Shown piece by piece: positions 1 through 7,728 of a DNA stretch of 26,530 bases. The notes below the pieces were generated by a model. It made no database searches. It saw only the letters and a program-made list of their open reading frames with translations, and was not told where the DNA came from. Made by a program: the position numbers and the translations under genes. The DNA lies in contig JBBDXA010000137.1 in assembly GCA_040902585.1 (NCBI GenBank), forward strand, positions 1-26,530, given 5' to 3'. Position 1 is the stretch's first letter, and every line of letters starts with the position of its first letter. The DNA comes from JBBDXA01 sp040902585 (GTDB lineage Bacteria; Planctomycetota; Phycisphaerae; Phycisphaerales; Phycisphaeraceae).

Positions 1-144
1 CTGCTCGTCGCAGCCCTGAGAACGCGCGAACGGTTCATGCGTTCGAGCACCGATAACCAGCGCACCCTCACCGCCATCAGCGCCATCGGCGTGTGCATCG
101 GCTTGCTCATTCTTCTTGGAACCATGCTCGGCGGCTTTCGATAG
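1..144 (+). CDS. C-terminal end of a membrane protein (truncated by window edge)
   Basis: An open frame enters from the left edge and stops at TAG 142-144, giving 47 residues. The visible part is a basic stretch (RTRERFMR) followed by a hydrophobic helix (about residues 25-45, GVCIGLLILLGTMLGG) and a very short tail, so the protein ends with a membrane-spanning segment. The MlaE-type permease starts 37 bp downstream on the same strand. The family cannot be identified from this fragment, and co-operation with the permease is only a possibility. Confidence 0.6.
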   Translation: MLVAALRTRERFMRSSTDNQRTLTAISAIGVCIGLLILLGTMLGGFR

Positions 145-167
145 TCCCCCGTCCCCCGGCTTCCTCG

Positions 168-173
168 TACAAT
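168..173 (+). promoter_or_regulatory. Possible -10 hexamer TACAAT just before the MlaE-type gene
   Basis: TACAAT lies only 8 bp before the ATG at 182. If it is a -10 box, transcription would start at or next to the start codon and the mRNA would be nearly leaderless. No good -35 hexamer is visible. The same hexamer occurs upstream of 7903 (7865-7870) and, on the minus strand, upstream of 6857. Confidence 0.25.
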
Positions 174-181
174 CCCCAGCC

Positions 182-1015
182 ATGTTCGCCACCCACCTCG
201 CCTATGTCGGCAGCAAAGTCATCGACAGCCTCGAAGGCTTCGGGCGCTTCACCGTCTTCGCCGGCTCCACCTGGCGCTGGTTCTTTCGCGGCATCAAGAG
301 CTGGACGCGCCCCAGCCAGCTCCTGCCCCTCTTCTATCAGATCGGCACCAAGAGCATCGGCGTCGTGGTCATCGTCGGCATGTTCATCGGCATGGTCATG
401 GCGATCGAAACCTATGCTCAGTTCAAATCCATCGGACAGGAAGCCCGGCTCGGCGGCATCATCGGCATCTCCGTCGTGAAACAGATCGGCCCGGTGCTGG
501 CCGCGGTCATGATCGCCGGCCGCGTCGGCGGATCGATCTCGGCGGAACTCGGCTCCATGCGCGTCACCGAGCAGATCGACGCCATGCGCGTCATGGGCGC
601 GGACCCCGTCGGCTATCTCGTCGTCCCACGCGTCGTCGCCTGTATTGTGATGGTGCCCTTCCTCACCGTCTTCAGCGATCTGATGGGCGTGATCGGCGCG
701 TGGTTCATCTGCGTGCGCGGCTACGGCATCAACGAACAGGACTACTGGGATTTCTCCGCGCGATTCGTGCCCAGTTATGACATCCTCGTCGGCCTGGGCA
801 AGAGCCTGTTCTTCGGCTTCGCCATCGGCTTGATCAGTTGCTACAAGGGCTTCACCTGTCAGTCCGGCGCCGCCGGCGTCGGCAGGGCCGCGACGCAGGC
901 CTTCGTCACCAGCTTCATCGCCATCATCATTATGAACTTCTTCCTGGCCTCGTTCTTCCGCCACCTGTGGACGCTGATCTATGGCGACTATTCCATCGGC
1001 GCGTTTTCCGGATGA
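182..1015 (+). CDS. MlaE/YrbE-family ABC transporter permease
   Basis: Inner-membrane permease of the MlaE family, which in Gram-negative bacteria works with an MlaF ATPase and an MCE protein (MlaD) to move phospholipid between membranes. The protein has 277 residues, normal for the family. The family hallmark is clear: a hydrophobic helix, then GGSISAELGSMRVTEQIDAM and VMGADPVGYLVVPRVVA, matching the MlaE signature around the coupling helix, followed by several hydrophobic segments. I chose the ATG at 182 over an upstream in-frame ATG at 116, which would overlap the previous gene and add a non-homologous leader. No ATPase or MCE gene follows here; the next gene begins 8 bp downstream but belongs to amino-acid metabolism. 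Partners are presumably elsewhere or left of the window. Confidence 0.88.
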   Translation: MFATHLAYVGSKVIDSLEGFGRFTVFAGSTWRWFFRGIKSWTRPSQLLPLFYQIGTKSIGVVVIVGMFIGMVMAIETYAQFKSIGQEARLGGIIGISVVKQIGPVLAAVMIAGRVGGSISAELGSMRVTEQIDAMRVMGADPVGYLVVPRVVACIVMVPFLTVFSDLMGVIGAWFICVRGYGINEQDYWDFSARFVPSYDILVGLGKSLFFGFAIGLISCYKGFTCQSGAAGVGRAATQAFVTSFIAIIIMNFFLASFFRHLWTLIYGDYSIGAFSG

Positions 1016-1023
1016 GGGCGACG

Positions 1024-2253
1024 ATGTCTGATTTCAAACCCACGCTCGATTGGATCGATGCGCAAGATCAGGCGATGCGCCAACTGGTGCGCGAACTCGC
1101 TGACATCAACTCCGGCAGCGAGAATCTGACCGGCCTGGCGACCGTCGCGGGCAAGCTGCTCCTGGAACTGGCGAAGCTCCCGGCGAAGACGCAACTGCTC
1201 GACACGCGTCCGCGCACGATCGTCGATGCGAGGGGCAACATCATTCAGCAGCCGCTGGGCAAAGCGATTCAGGCGATGCGGCAGCCCGCGGAAAAGGGTT
1301 CGCCGCGCGTGCTCCTTTGCATTCACTACGACACGGTCTTTGGCGTCGATCATCCCTTTCAAAAGTGCATCGAGACGGAGGTCAACAAACTCACAGGCCC
1401 CGGCGCGGTGGACGCCAAGGGCGGCATCGTCGTGCTGCTCTACGCCCTTCTCGCGCTGGAGCGCAGCCCTGTTGCGGGAAGGATCGCGTGGGAAGTGCTG
1501 CTCGTGCCGGATGAAGAGATCGGCTCGCCGGGGTCGCATCATCTGATCACCGAAGCAGCGGGTCGGCATGATCTGGGCCTGCTCTTCGAGCCTGCGCTGA
1601 AGGATGGCACGATTGTTGAATCCCGCAAGGGCTCGGGCAATTTCACCATCACCGTTCACGGCAGGGCCGCCCATGCGGGACGCGATTCCGAAAAGGGCCG
1701 CAGCGCGATTCACGCCGCGGCTGAAGCGGTCTGCGAACTGACCGCCGCCAGCCGGGCGATCGAAGGCTCGACGCTGAACGTCGGCAGAATCGATGGCGGC
1801 GGCGAAGTGAATGTCGTCGCGGATGTGGCGGTGATCCGCTTCAACGTGCGCGTGATGGATCGCCTGCAACAGGCGGCGATCGAGCGGGTGATTGCTGACG
1901 CGATCGCCCGGCTGAATCAGAAAGATGGCATCACTGCCGAACTTCACGGCTCGTTTCACGCGCCGCCCAAGACGCTCGATGACGCCACGCGCAACATCCT
2001 CACGCGCATCGTTGAAGCCGGCGTTGCACTCAAGCTGAAGATCGGCACCTGCTCGACCGGCGGCGTCAGCGACGGCAATAAGCTCGCCGCGGCCGGCCTG
2101 GCGAATGTCGACACGCTGGGCCCGCGCGGCGGCGACCTGCACAGCACCAGCGAATACATCCTGCTGGACAGCCTGACCGAACGGGCTAAGCTGACCGCGT
2201 TGTACCTGATGAAGCTGGCCGCGAGCAGCCTTCAGCCTTCAGATCAGAGCTGA
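1024..2253 (+). CDS. M20-family zinc metallopeptidase / amidohydrolase
   Basis: Predicted zinc-dependent hydrolase of the M20 (glutamate carboxypeptidase/ArgE/DapE-like) family, 409 residues, cytoplasmic (no signal peptide). Metal and catalytic motifs occur in order: HYDTVFG (His and Asp), PGAVDAKGG (bridging Asp), DEEIGS (catalytic Glu pair), FEPA (Glu) and GGDLHSTSE (C-terminal His). The central HGRAAHAG matches the dimerisation domain. The ATG at 1024 is preceded by GAGGG at good spacing; longer in-frame starts overlap the permease gene. An aminotransferase and an arginine succinyltransferase follow on the same strand. By context it might remove an N-acyl (perhaps N-succinyl) group from an amino acid, in place of AstE; this is inference, and a dipeptidase is equally possible. 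The last residues (SLQPSDQS) are encoded by CAGCCTT-type repeat sequence running into the intergenic palindrome. Confidence 0.88.
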   Translation: MSDFKPTLDWIDAQDQAMRQLVRELADINSGSENLTGLATVAGKLLLELAKLPAKTQLLDTRPRTIVDARGNIIQQPLGKAIQAMRQPAEKGSPRVLLCIHYDTVFGVDHPFQKCIETEVNKLTGPGAVDAKGGIVVLLYALLALERSPVAGRIAWEVLLVPDEEIGSPGSHHLITEAAGRHDLGLLFEPALKDGTIVESRKGSGNFTITVHGRAAHAGRDSEKGRSAIHAAAEAVCELTAASRAIEGSTLNVGRIDGGGEVNVVADVAVIRFNVRVMDRLQQAAIERVIADAIARLNQKDGITAELHGSFHAPPKTLDDATRNILTRIVEAGVALKLKIGTCSTGGVSDGNKLAAAGLANVDTLGPRGGDLHSTSEYILLDSLTERAKLTALYLMKLAASSLQPSDQS

Positions 2254-2260
2254 ATCGGCT

Positions 2261-2360
2261 GGGTGCCACGGGTCGGCGGAGTCCGCGGAGCAGACCCGTG
2301 CGAATGACCGTTGACGCCTGCACGGGTCTGCTCGCAAAGCCTCGCCGACCCATGGCACCC
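2261..2360. repeat. Nested intergenic palindrome (REP-like element)
   Basis: The outer arms 2261-2278 and 2343-2360 are reverse complements at 17 of 18 positions. The inner arms 2288-2301 and 2320-2333 (GAGCAGACCCGTGC and its complement) match perfectly over 14 bp. The element fills most of the gap between the M20 and aminotransferase genes and could fold into a long hairpin. Its compound shape suggests a dispersed element rather than a simple terminator, and there is no T-run. Confidence 0.8.
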
Positions 2361-2385
2361 AACGTCGCACTGCATGTTGCATCCT

Positions 2386-2410
2386 GCTGATGGCTGATAG
2401 CTGATAGCTG
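2386..2410. repeat. Tandem heptamer repeat (GCTGATR, 3.5 copies)
   Basis: GCTGATG, GCTGATA, GCTGATA and a partial GCTG run head to tail, ending 9 bp before the aminotransferase ATG. The unit length of seven matches the heptamer array at 5004-5031, although the unit sequence differs. Confidence 0.7.
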
Positions 2411-2419
2411 AAAACTCCC

Positions 2420-3808
2420 ATGACACTCATCGCTGAACAGTTCGCCTCCGACCCGCGCCTCGCGCAGGCAAAGCGGCTCATCCTCGACGCGCTGGCCGAG
2501 CACCAGAAGAAACTCATCGGCGTGAAACCGGCTGACCCGGCGCGCCTGGTGCGGTACGACGAGCTGCTCGCATCCTTCGGCGACGTGCGCGGCGGCGGGC
2601 TGTACTACCGCTATCTCGGCAGCGGCATCGGCAACAGCTCACTCGTCGAGCTCGCCGACGGCAGCGTCAAGTACGACTTCATCTCCGGCATCGGCGTCCA
2701 CTACTTCGGCCACAGCCATCCGATGCTCGTCGAGTCCGGCATCGACGCAGCGGTCAGCGACACCGTCATGCAGGGCAACCTTCAGCAGAACACCAACTCC
2801 GCCAGGCTCGGCAAAACCCTCACCGATCTCGCCTGCAAAAGCGGCGCGAAACTGAAGCACTGCTTCCTCACCACCAGCGGCGCGATGGCCAACGAGAACG
2901 CCCTGAAACTCGCCTTGCAGAAGCACGCACCGGCCTCGCGCATCCTCGCCTTCGAGAATTGTTTCATGGGCAGGACGATCGTGCTTTCGCAGATCACCGA
3001 TCGCCCGCAGTACCGTGAAGGCATGCCGGCGACGGTGAATGTGGATTACGTGCCTTACTTCGACGGCGACCGCGCAGCGGCGAGCACGAAGGAGGCGGTC
3101 GCGATCCTCAAGCAGCACATCGCGCGTTACCCCGGTCAGCACGCGGTGATGCCGATGGAAGTCGTGGCCGGTGAAGGCGGGTTCAGGCCTGGCTCGCGCG
3201 AGTTCTTCCTGGCGCTCATCGAAGTGCTCAAGGAAAACCATATCGCGGTTTACGTCGATGAAGTGCAGACTTTCGGCAGACTCCATCAGATGTTCGGTTT
3301 CCAGCATTTCGGGCTGGATGAACACGTGGATATCTGCACCATCGGCAAGATGACGCAGGTCTGCGCCACGCTCTTTACGGATGACTACAAGCCCAGGCCC
3401 GGGCTCATGAGCCAGACGTTCACCGGTTCGACCGCGAGCATCACGGCTGCGCAAGCGATTGTGGATACGCTCGCATCGGGTTCCTACTACGGCGACGGCG
3501 GCCGGGTTGCGCAGGTACACAATCGTTTCACCGGCAGGCTTCAGTCGATTGCGAAGCAACATCCGACCTGGGTGCGCGGGCCTTACGGCCTGGGCGGCAT
3601 GATCGCCTTCACGCCGTTCGACGGTTCAGCCGACGCTGCGAAGAAAGTCGCCATGACGCTGTTCGATAACGGCGTGATCTGTTTCATCGCCGGTTCCAAT
3701 CCGACGCGCGTGCGCTTCCTGATCCCCATCGGCGCGGTGACCGATAATGAAATAGACCAGGTGGCCGGGATCGTCGAGAAAACGCTGGCGAGTCTGGCGG
3801 CACTTTAA
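2420..3808 (+). CDS. Class III PLP-dependent aminotransferase (lysine 6-aminotransferase-like)
   Basis: Fold-type I aminotransferase, 462 residues, cytoplasmic. Class III features: TSGAMANENALKLA for cofactor phosphate binding, EVVAGEGGF, the PLP-contacting acidic motif VDEVQTFGR (Asp about 280), the presumed Schiff-base lysine in IGKMTQVCA (Lys about 310), and FTGSTASITAAQA. The GK-x-TQVC lysine environment and the length recall L-lysine 6-aminotransferases more than ArgD/AstC-type ornithine enzymes (about 400 residues, LAKGLGGG motif); that comparison is from memory. The gene lies between an M20 hydrolase and astA, which favours an amino-group transfer in lysine, ornithine or arginine breakdown. 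The exact substrate cannot be read from sequence. Confidence 0.87.
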   Translation: MTLIAEQFASDPRLAQAKRLILDALAEHQKKLIGVKPADPARLVRYDELLASFGDVRGGGLYYRYLGSGIGNSSLVELADGSVKYDFISGIGVHYFGHSHPMLVESGIDAAVSDTVMQGNLQQNTNSARLGKTLTDLACKSGAKLKHCFLTTSGAMANENALKLALQKHAPASRILAFENCFMGRTIVLSQITDRPQYREGMPATVNVDYVPYFDGDRAAASTKEAVAILKQHIARYPGQHAVMPMEVVAGEGGFRPGSREFFLALIEVLKENHIAVYVDEVQTFGRLHQMFGFQHFGLDEHVDICTIGKMTQVCATLFTDDYKPRPGLMSQTFTGSTASITAAQAIVDTLASGSYYGDGGRVAQVHNRFTGRLQSIAKQHPTWVRGPYGLGGMIAFTPFDGSADAAKKVAMTLFDNGVICFIAGSNPTRVRFLIPIGAVTDNEIDQVAGIVEKTLASLAAL

Positions 3809-3820
3809 GTATTCGATTGG

Positions 3821-3935
3821 AACGCAGAGACGCAGAGGCGGATGAGTTCACAGAGAGGAATTCTGAAATGGATCGGACTGATTCGCAATGCTGATTTCAC
3901 TTTCGTCTTTCTCTGCTTCTCTGCGCCTCTGCGTT
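3821..3935. repeat. Intergenic inverted repeat (CGCAGAG-rich)
   Basis: AACGCAGAGACGCAGAGGC at 3821-3839 has an imperfect complementary copy ending at 3935 (gcgcctctgcgtt). The two arms are about 75 bp apart and each contains an internal CGCAGAG tandem. This type of sequence is widespread between genes in planctomycetes and some other phyla (recollection). It fills the gap before astA. Confidence 0.65.
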
Positions 3936-3958
3936 GAAAACGAATTGGAAAAGTGCCC

Positions 3959-4984
3959 ATGGTCGTACTTCGCCCCGCAGCTTTGAATGATTTGAAGGAG
4001 CTGGTCGCGCTCGTCGGCCGGGCGGGCTTCGGGCTTACTTCGCTGCCTGCCGACGAAGGCCTGCTGCGCTCGCGCATCGAAGGCTCGCAGCACGGCTTCG
4101 ACAAGCTCAAGGCCAAGCCCGAAGGCGAACCGTATCTCTTCGTCCTCGAAGACCTCACCACCGGCAAGATCGTCGGCACCTGCGGCGTGTGGTCGAAGGT
4201 CGGCGGCTTCGAGCCGTTCTACGCCTACCGCATCGAGCAGACCCTGCACGAATCGAAAATGCTCAAGGTGCGAAAGGAAATTCCCACGCTGCACCTCGTC
4301 GCTGAACACAATGGCCCCACCGAAATCGGCAGCCTGTTCCTCGCCCCTGAATACCGCGGCGGCGGCAACGGTCGCCTGCTCTCGGTCGGTCGCTTCCTCT
4401 TCATGGCGGAGTTCAAGAAATTCTTCGACACGCTCGTCATCGCCGAGATGCGCGGCATCCTCACCGATCAGGGCAACTCACCTTTCTGGGACGCCATTGG
4501 CAAACACTTCTTCGAGATCGATCTTCCCACCGCGGACTATCTCAGTGTCGTCAACAAACGCTTCATCGCTGATTTGATGCCCAAGCATCCGATCTATATT
4601 CCGCTGCTGCCTGACGCCGCCCAGGCGGTGATCGGCAAAGTCCACGCGCACACCGAGCCTGCGCTGCACGTCCTGGAAACCGAAGGCTTCGAGCGAAACG
4701 AGATGATCGACATCTTCGAGGCCGGCCCGATCGTGGAGTGCCCCTTGAGGAAGATCCGCGCGGTGAAGGAGAGCGTGAGGAAGGAGATCGCGGCGATTGT
4801 CGATGGGCCTTTGGAATCGCCAAGCTACATAGTGAGTAATACGAGCCGAGACTTTCGGGCGTGCCTGGGGATGCTGCTTGAAGAGAGCGATGACCGGGTG
4901 ACAATCACGAAGGTGATGGGTCTGGGGCTGAAGGTGAAGGTGGGCGATCGCGTGCGGTATGTCACAGCGAAGGCGGGGAAGTGA
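3959..4984 (+). CDS. astA: Arginine N-succinyltransferase
   Basis: Transfers succinyl from succinyl-CoA to the alpha-amino group of arginine, the first step of the arginine succinyltransferase (AST) pathway. The 341 residues match the usual length of about 344 and the protein aligns over its whole length with AstA as I remember it: an N-terminal GFGLTSLPADE, the acetyltransferase-like core FLAPEYRGGGNGRLLS, then AEMRG, SPFWDAIGKHFFE, LMPKHPIYIPLLP and IDIFEAGP. The ATG at 3959 gives the expected MVVLRP start; a GTG two codons upstream (3953) is possible. It follows an aminotransferase and an M20 peptidase. AstB (dihydrolase), AstD (dehydrogenase) and AstE are absent here, so the rest of the pathway is elsewhere or replaced. 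Confidence 0.93.
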   Translation: MVVLRPAALNDLKELVALVGRAGFGLTSLPADEGLLRSRIEGSQHGFDKLKAKPEGEPYLFVLEDLTTGKIVGTCGVWSKVGGFEPFYAYRIEQTLHESKMLKVRKEIPTLHLVAEHNGPTEIGSLFLAPEYRGGGNGRLLSVGRFLFMAEFKKFFDTLVIAEMRGILTDQGNSPFWDAIGKHFFEIDLPTADYLSVVNKRFIADLMPKHPIYIPLLPDAAQAVIGKVHAHTEPALHVLETEGFERNEMIDIFEAGPIVECPLRKIRAVKESVRKEIAAIVDGPLESPSYIVSNTSRDFRACLGMLLEESDDRVTITKVMGLGLKVKVGDRVRYVTAKAGK

Positions 4985-5003
4985 GGGGACAGGGGACGGG
5001 AGG

Positions 5004-5064
5004 CAGGAGACAGGAGACAGGAAACAGGAAACCTGGCGAAAGCCCACCCACTCCTGTGGGTGGG
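5004..5064. repeat. Heptamer array plus 9-bp hairpin, intergenic copy
   Basis: Four tandem 7-mers (CAGGAGA, CAGGAGA, CAGGAAA, CAGGAAA, 5004-5031) are followed by a perfect hairpin with arms 5043-5051 (CCCACCCAC) and 5056-5064 and loop TCCT. It lies between the convergent astA and 5073-6407 genes and may act as a two-way transcription barrier. A near-identical array plus hairpin lies inside the DUF1549 gene at 8821-8884. Confidence 0.85.
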
Positions 5065-5072
5065 GACCGCGA

Positions 5073-6407
5073 TCACCTCCCGCCAACAAACGGATGCACG
5101 ACCGGATCGCTCGCCCTCTTGACAGGCAGCACGAGCGGACCGTCCTCCGCATCGGCAGCGTTCGCCGCGTGCACCGGCAGATTCACCACATACCAGCGAG
5201 TGTCCTTCTGCAAGAGGCGATAGCGCATGACCCGTGCGAGCTGCGGCGAGATGCCGCCGGTCTCTTCCGTGCCGAATATAGTGTCGCCGATCTTCACGAC
5301 CAGCGGCTCCATGCGCTGGCCTGCAAGCTGAATCGCAGCCTTGGCGCGGTCGCTGGTCCAGTGTTTCACCAGCACCGCGTGCAGCTTCGGGTTCTGGATG
5401 ATCGTCTCCTTGAGCACGGTCCAGACCACCGCGTGCAATTCGCTGTCGGCGAGCACTTGTTTCGCGCTCTCGCCGAAGACCGCGCGGACCTTTTCATTTT
5501 TCGATGCCTCGGCGACGACTTCCTGAAGCATCGCGATGATTTCTTCGGTGTGCGATTCGAGGATGGGCATCGCTTCCTTGTCGAGGAATTCGTTCCAGGA
5601 TTTCTCCAGGTTCTTGCCTGAGCCGAAGGGGTTCAAGTCCCACATGTACTGCACGGCAAACTTCCCGACGCTGACGCGTTCCCAGATCTTGCTGCCGATC
5701 TTGTTCGCCACCGGCATCGCCTTCTTCCTGGCGATCGGCCAGATTTCTTCCTTCACCAGCGGCGTGAGTTTCTTCTCGATGATCTGCACCTGATATTTGG
5801 AGCCGAGCTTTTCCAGTTCGGGCGCATGCCGGGCGATCGACTTGGGAAGTTCATCCTGCACGACGAGGAGCGCTTCCTGAAGCGTGTCGTTCACGATCGG
5901 CAGAAGGGCTGCGAGAATCTCTTCGCGGTTGGCGGCGATGGCGTCGTTGATTTCCTGCGTGATGATCGCTCGCTTGTCGGGCGGGATGAGCGTCTTGAGC
6001 ATCCACGCGATGCTGTCTTCGGTTTCGTAGAAGGAGAGAGTTGAGCCGGGCGGCACGGCGATGCGGTCGGGGTAGAACATGGCCTGGGCGTCGCGCGTGT
6101 AGATGCCGATGATCGCAGCCGTCCCCGTCTCGCCCGGCCCTTCACCGATGCGAACGATTTCACCGACTTGCTGGAAGGTGAGATCGTCGCGGATGAAGAA
6201 GATCGGATCGCCCACAGCCGTGCGCACGGACTGATCCATCTTGAGATCGGCATAGGTGCGCGAGCCGGTGGAGTAGGAGAAGAGCGAAGGCACAAGATTG
6301 CTGGCGACGCTGCCCTGCGACATGATCTGGGTATTGAGCGTCCATAGGAGCCCGGCGAAGACGCCGACCCAGACGAGCAGCCCGGTGATGATGCGGGTGA
6401 TTCGCAT
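5073..6407 (-). CDS. Membrane-anchored protein of unknown function
   Basis: 444 residues. A single N-terminal hydrophobic helix (about residues 8-24, TGLLVWVGVFAGLLWTLN) anchors a large soluble part, probably periplasmic. I do not recognise the family. About residues 45-125 look beta-rich (GDPIFFIRDD, VGEIVRIGEG, TAAIIGIYTRDA). About residues 135-375 are largely helical and charged, with many Lys/Glu and repeated Ile/Leu positions, suggesting a helical bundle or coiled coil. No cysteines or catalytic motif stand out. The ATG at 6407 is the first codon of the frame, and the reverse-strand sequence upstream contains TATACT about 12 bp before it. It follows the zinc-ribbon protein gene by 27 bp, so co-transcription is likely. 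Confidence 0.75.
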   Translation of the reverse strand: MRITRIITGLLVWVGVFAGLLWTLNTQIMSQGSVASNLVPSLFSYSTGSRTYADLKMDQSVRTAVGDPIFFIRDDLTFQQVGEIVRIGEGPGETGTAAIIGIYTRDAQAMFYPDRIAVPPGSTLSFYETEDSIAWMLKTLIPPDKRAIITQEINDAIAANREEILAALLPIVNDTLQEALLVVQDELPKSIARHAPELEKLGSKYQVQIIEKKLTPLVKEEIWPIARKKAMPVANKIGSKIWERVSVGKFAVQYMWDLNPFGSGKNLEKSWNEFLDKEAMPILESHTEEIIAMLQEVVAEASKNEKVRAVFGESAKQVLADSELHAVVWTVLKETIIQNPKLHAVLVKHWTSDRAKAAIQLAGQRMEPLVVKIGDTIFGTEETGGISPQLARVMRYRLLQKDTRWYVVNLPVHAANAADAEDGPLVLPVKRASDPVVHPFVGGR

Positions 6408-6434
6408 GATGAAAGTATAGATGCGAGAACACCA

Positions 6435-6857
6435 TCACGCCTTCCGCGAGTCTTTCGCGCCGCATTCGGGGCAGGTGTCCGAAGGTGTGCCGCGCAGGTC
6501 GTAATTGCAGACGGTGCAATGATCGCGTGGTGTCCTGTCTCTCGAGATGACGAAAGGGATAGTGACAAAGAGCAATGCGGATAGGACGCTGACGCCGGCG
6601 GACTTTGCGATCCGCTTCGGGAAGACTTCGGTCAGGCTCGACTCCTCCAAACTGACTCCGGAATCGACGAATTCGACAAAGATCTGATACTTGAACCAGC
6701 CCGTGGAGACGCCGCGCAGAGTGTTTCCGTGAATGCTGTCAGTGGTTTCGGACTGTTGCAGCCAGATCATCCACATCATGCCGAGCCAGATGACCAGAAG
6801 TAGGCCCGCGACCAGGCGGGCTGTGAAAAGGCGTCGGGGTGAGCGGGAAATCGGCAT
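6435..6857 (-). CDS. Small two-helix membrane protein with C-terminal zinc ribbon
   Basis: 140 residues from the ATG at 6857; a longer upstream reading lacks an ATG. A membrane segment lies near residues 10-30 (LVAGLLLVIWLGMMWMIW) and a second near 93-108 (VSVLSALLFVTIPFVI). The C-terminus carries C-x2-C-NYDLRG...C-x2-C (CTVCNYDLRG then CPECG), a four-cysteine zinc ribbon. The CxxCxYDLRGxxxxxCPECG signature is very common at the ends of planctomycete membrane proteins (recollection), and its function is not established. TACAAT lies upstream on the minus strand at about 6884-6889. Confidence 0.75.
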   Translation of the reverse strand: MPISRSPRRLFTARLVAGLLLVIWLGMMWMIWLQQSETTDSIHGNTLRGVSTGWFKYQIFVEFVDSGVSLEESSLTEVFPKRIAKSAGVSVLSALLFVTIPFVISRDRTPRDHCTVCNYDLRGTPSDTCPECGAKDSRKA

Positions 6858-6949
6858 AAATGGCAAGGCCTTCCGCAACCGATTGTACCTTTGTGGCAAT
6901 GATCCTACGTTGCCAGTCGTTGCCCCGATAGAATGCCTGTGAGGTTTCC

Positions 6950-7723
6950 ATGACAGGAATACGAATGCCCCGAATCATGCTGATTGTGTTGCTTGGCGTT
7001 TCGCTGGTGGCGAGTTTTACTGCGTTCGTCGCGCAGGCCGATGAATCGGCCGCGCCGAAGGACCGCTCCAAGGACGACAAGAAAGCCCTCGCGCCCATCC
7101 AGCGCTTCGTTGGCGGATGGCGCGGCGTCGGGCTTCCTGACCGCAACCGCGGCGAAGAACCCTGGGGCGAAGAGGCCCAGTGGGCGTGGGAGTTTAAGGA
7201 TGGCCGGGCTGCGATCGTGTTCGATGCGACGGATGCAAGAATCTACAAGGCCGGCCACATCGCGCCTTCTGACGCCCCCGGTAAGCCCGGCATCTACACC
7301 CTCACCGCCACCCTGCCTGATGGCAAGTCCACCGAAACCTTCACCGGCTCGGTCAATAAGGATGACCAGCTCGTCTTCGCAGCCGACAAAGACTTCGGCC
7401 CCGACCGCCCCGCGCAGATCACCATCCGCACTGTCGCCCAGAACAATCGCCTGCTCGTTCTATACTCGAGGAAAAACGGCAACAGCTTCGCCAAGATCGC
7501 CGAGGTCGGCTACACCCGCAAGGGCTCGAACTTCGCCAGTAAATCCACCGCCAACGAATGCATCGTCACCGGCGGCGAAGGTGACATCAAAGTCGAGTAC
7601 AAAGGCAAGAGTTATTACGTTTGCTGCAAGGGTTGTCTGGATGCCTTTAAGGATGAGCCGGACAAGGTAATGGCGGAGTATCAGCAGAAGAAAGCGGAAG
7701 AGGCGAAAAAGAAGGCGAAGTGA
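6950..7723 (+). CDS. Secreted protein with C-terminal YHS/TRASH-like metal-binding motif
   Basis: 257 residues. An N-terminal signal peptide (hydrophobic core IMLIVLLGVSLVASFTAFVAQA) predicts export. The middle (about residues 45-195) looks like a beta-sandwich or lipocalin-like domain (FVGGWRGVG, FTGSVNKDDQLVFAADKD) of no family I can name. About residues 200-245 contain ECIVTGG, then YKGKSYYVCCKGCLDAFK, the Cys pattern of YHS/TRASH domains thought to bind copper or other metals. The tail is a Lys/Glu-rich helix. The start ATG has GAGG 5 bp upstream. The gene is followed by a 25-bp inverted repeat and then the DUF1549 cytochrome gene. A metal-sensing or metal-delivery role in the periplasm is inference. 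Confidence 0.78.
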   Translation: MTGIRMPRIMLIVLLGVSLVASFTAFVAQADESAAPKDRSKDDKKALAPIQRFVGGWRGVGLPDRNRGEEPWGEEAQWAWEFKDGRAAIVFDATDARIYKAGHIAPSDAPGKPGIYTLTATLPDGKSTETFTGSVNKDDQLVFAADKDFGPDRPAQITIRTVAQNNRLLVLYSRKNGNSFAKIAEVGYTRKGSNFASKSTANECIVTGGEGDIKVEYKGKSYYVCCKGCLDAFKDEPDKVMAEYQQKKAEEAKKKAK

Positions 7724-7728
7724 ATTGC

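Noticed and set aside
107..964. 285-residue minus-strand frame opposite the MlaE-type gene
   Set aside because: Composition (AGDEGLR, HDHADEHADDDHDAD) is typical of an antisense shadow, and the + strand has a clear family match.
5004..5064. CRISPR-like array
   Set aside because: Units are 7 bp with no spacers; no cas genes are present. No CRISPR array was seen anywhere in the window.
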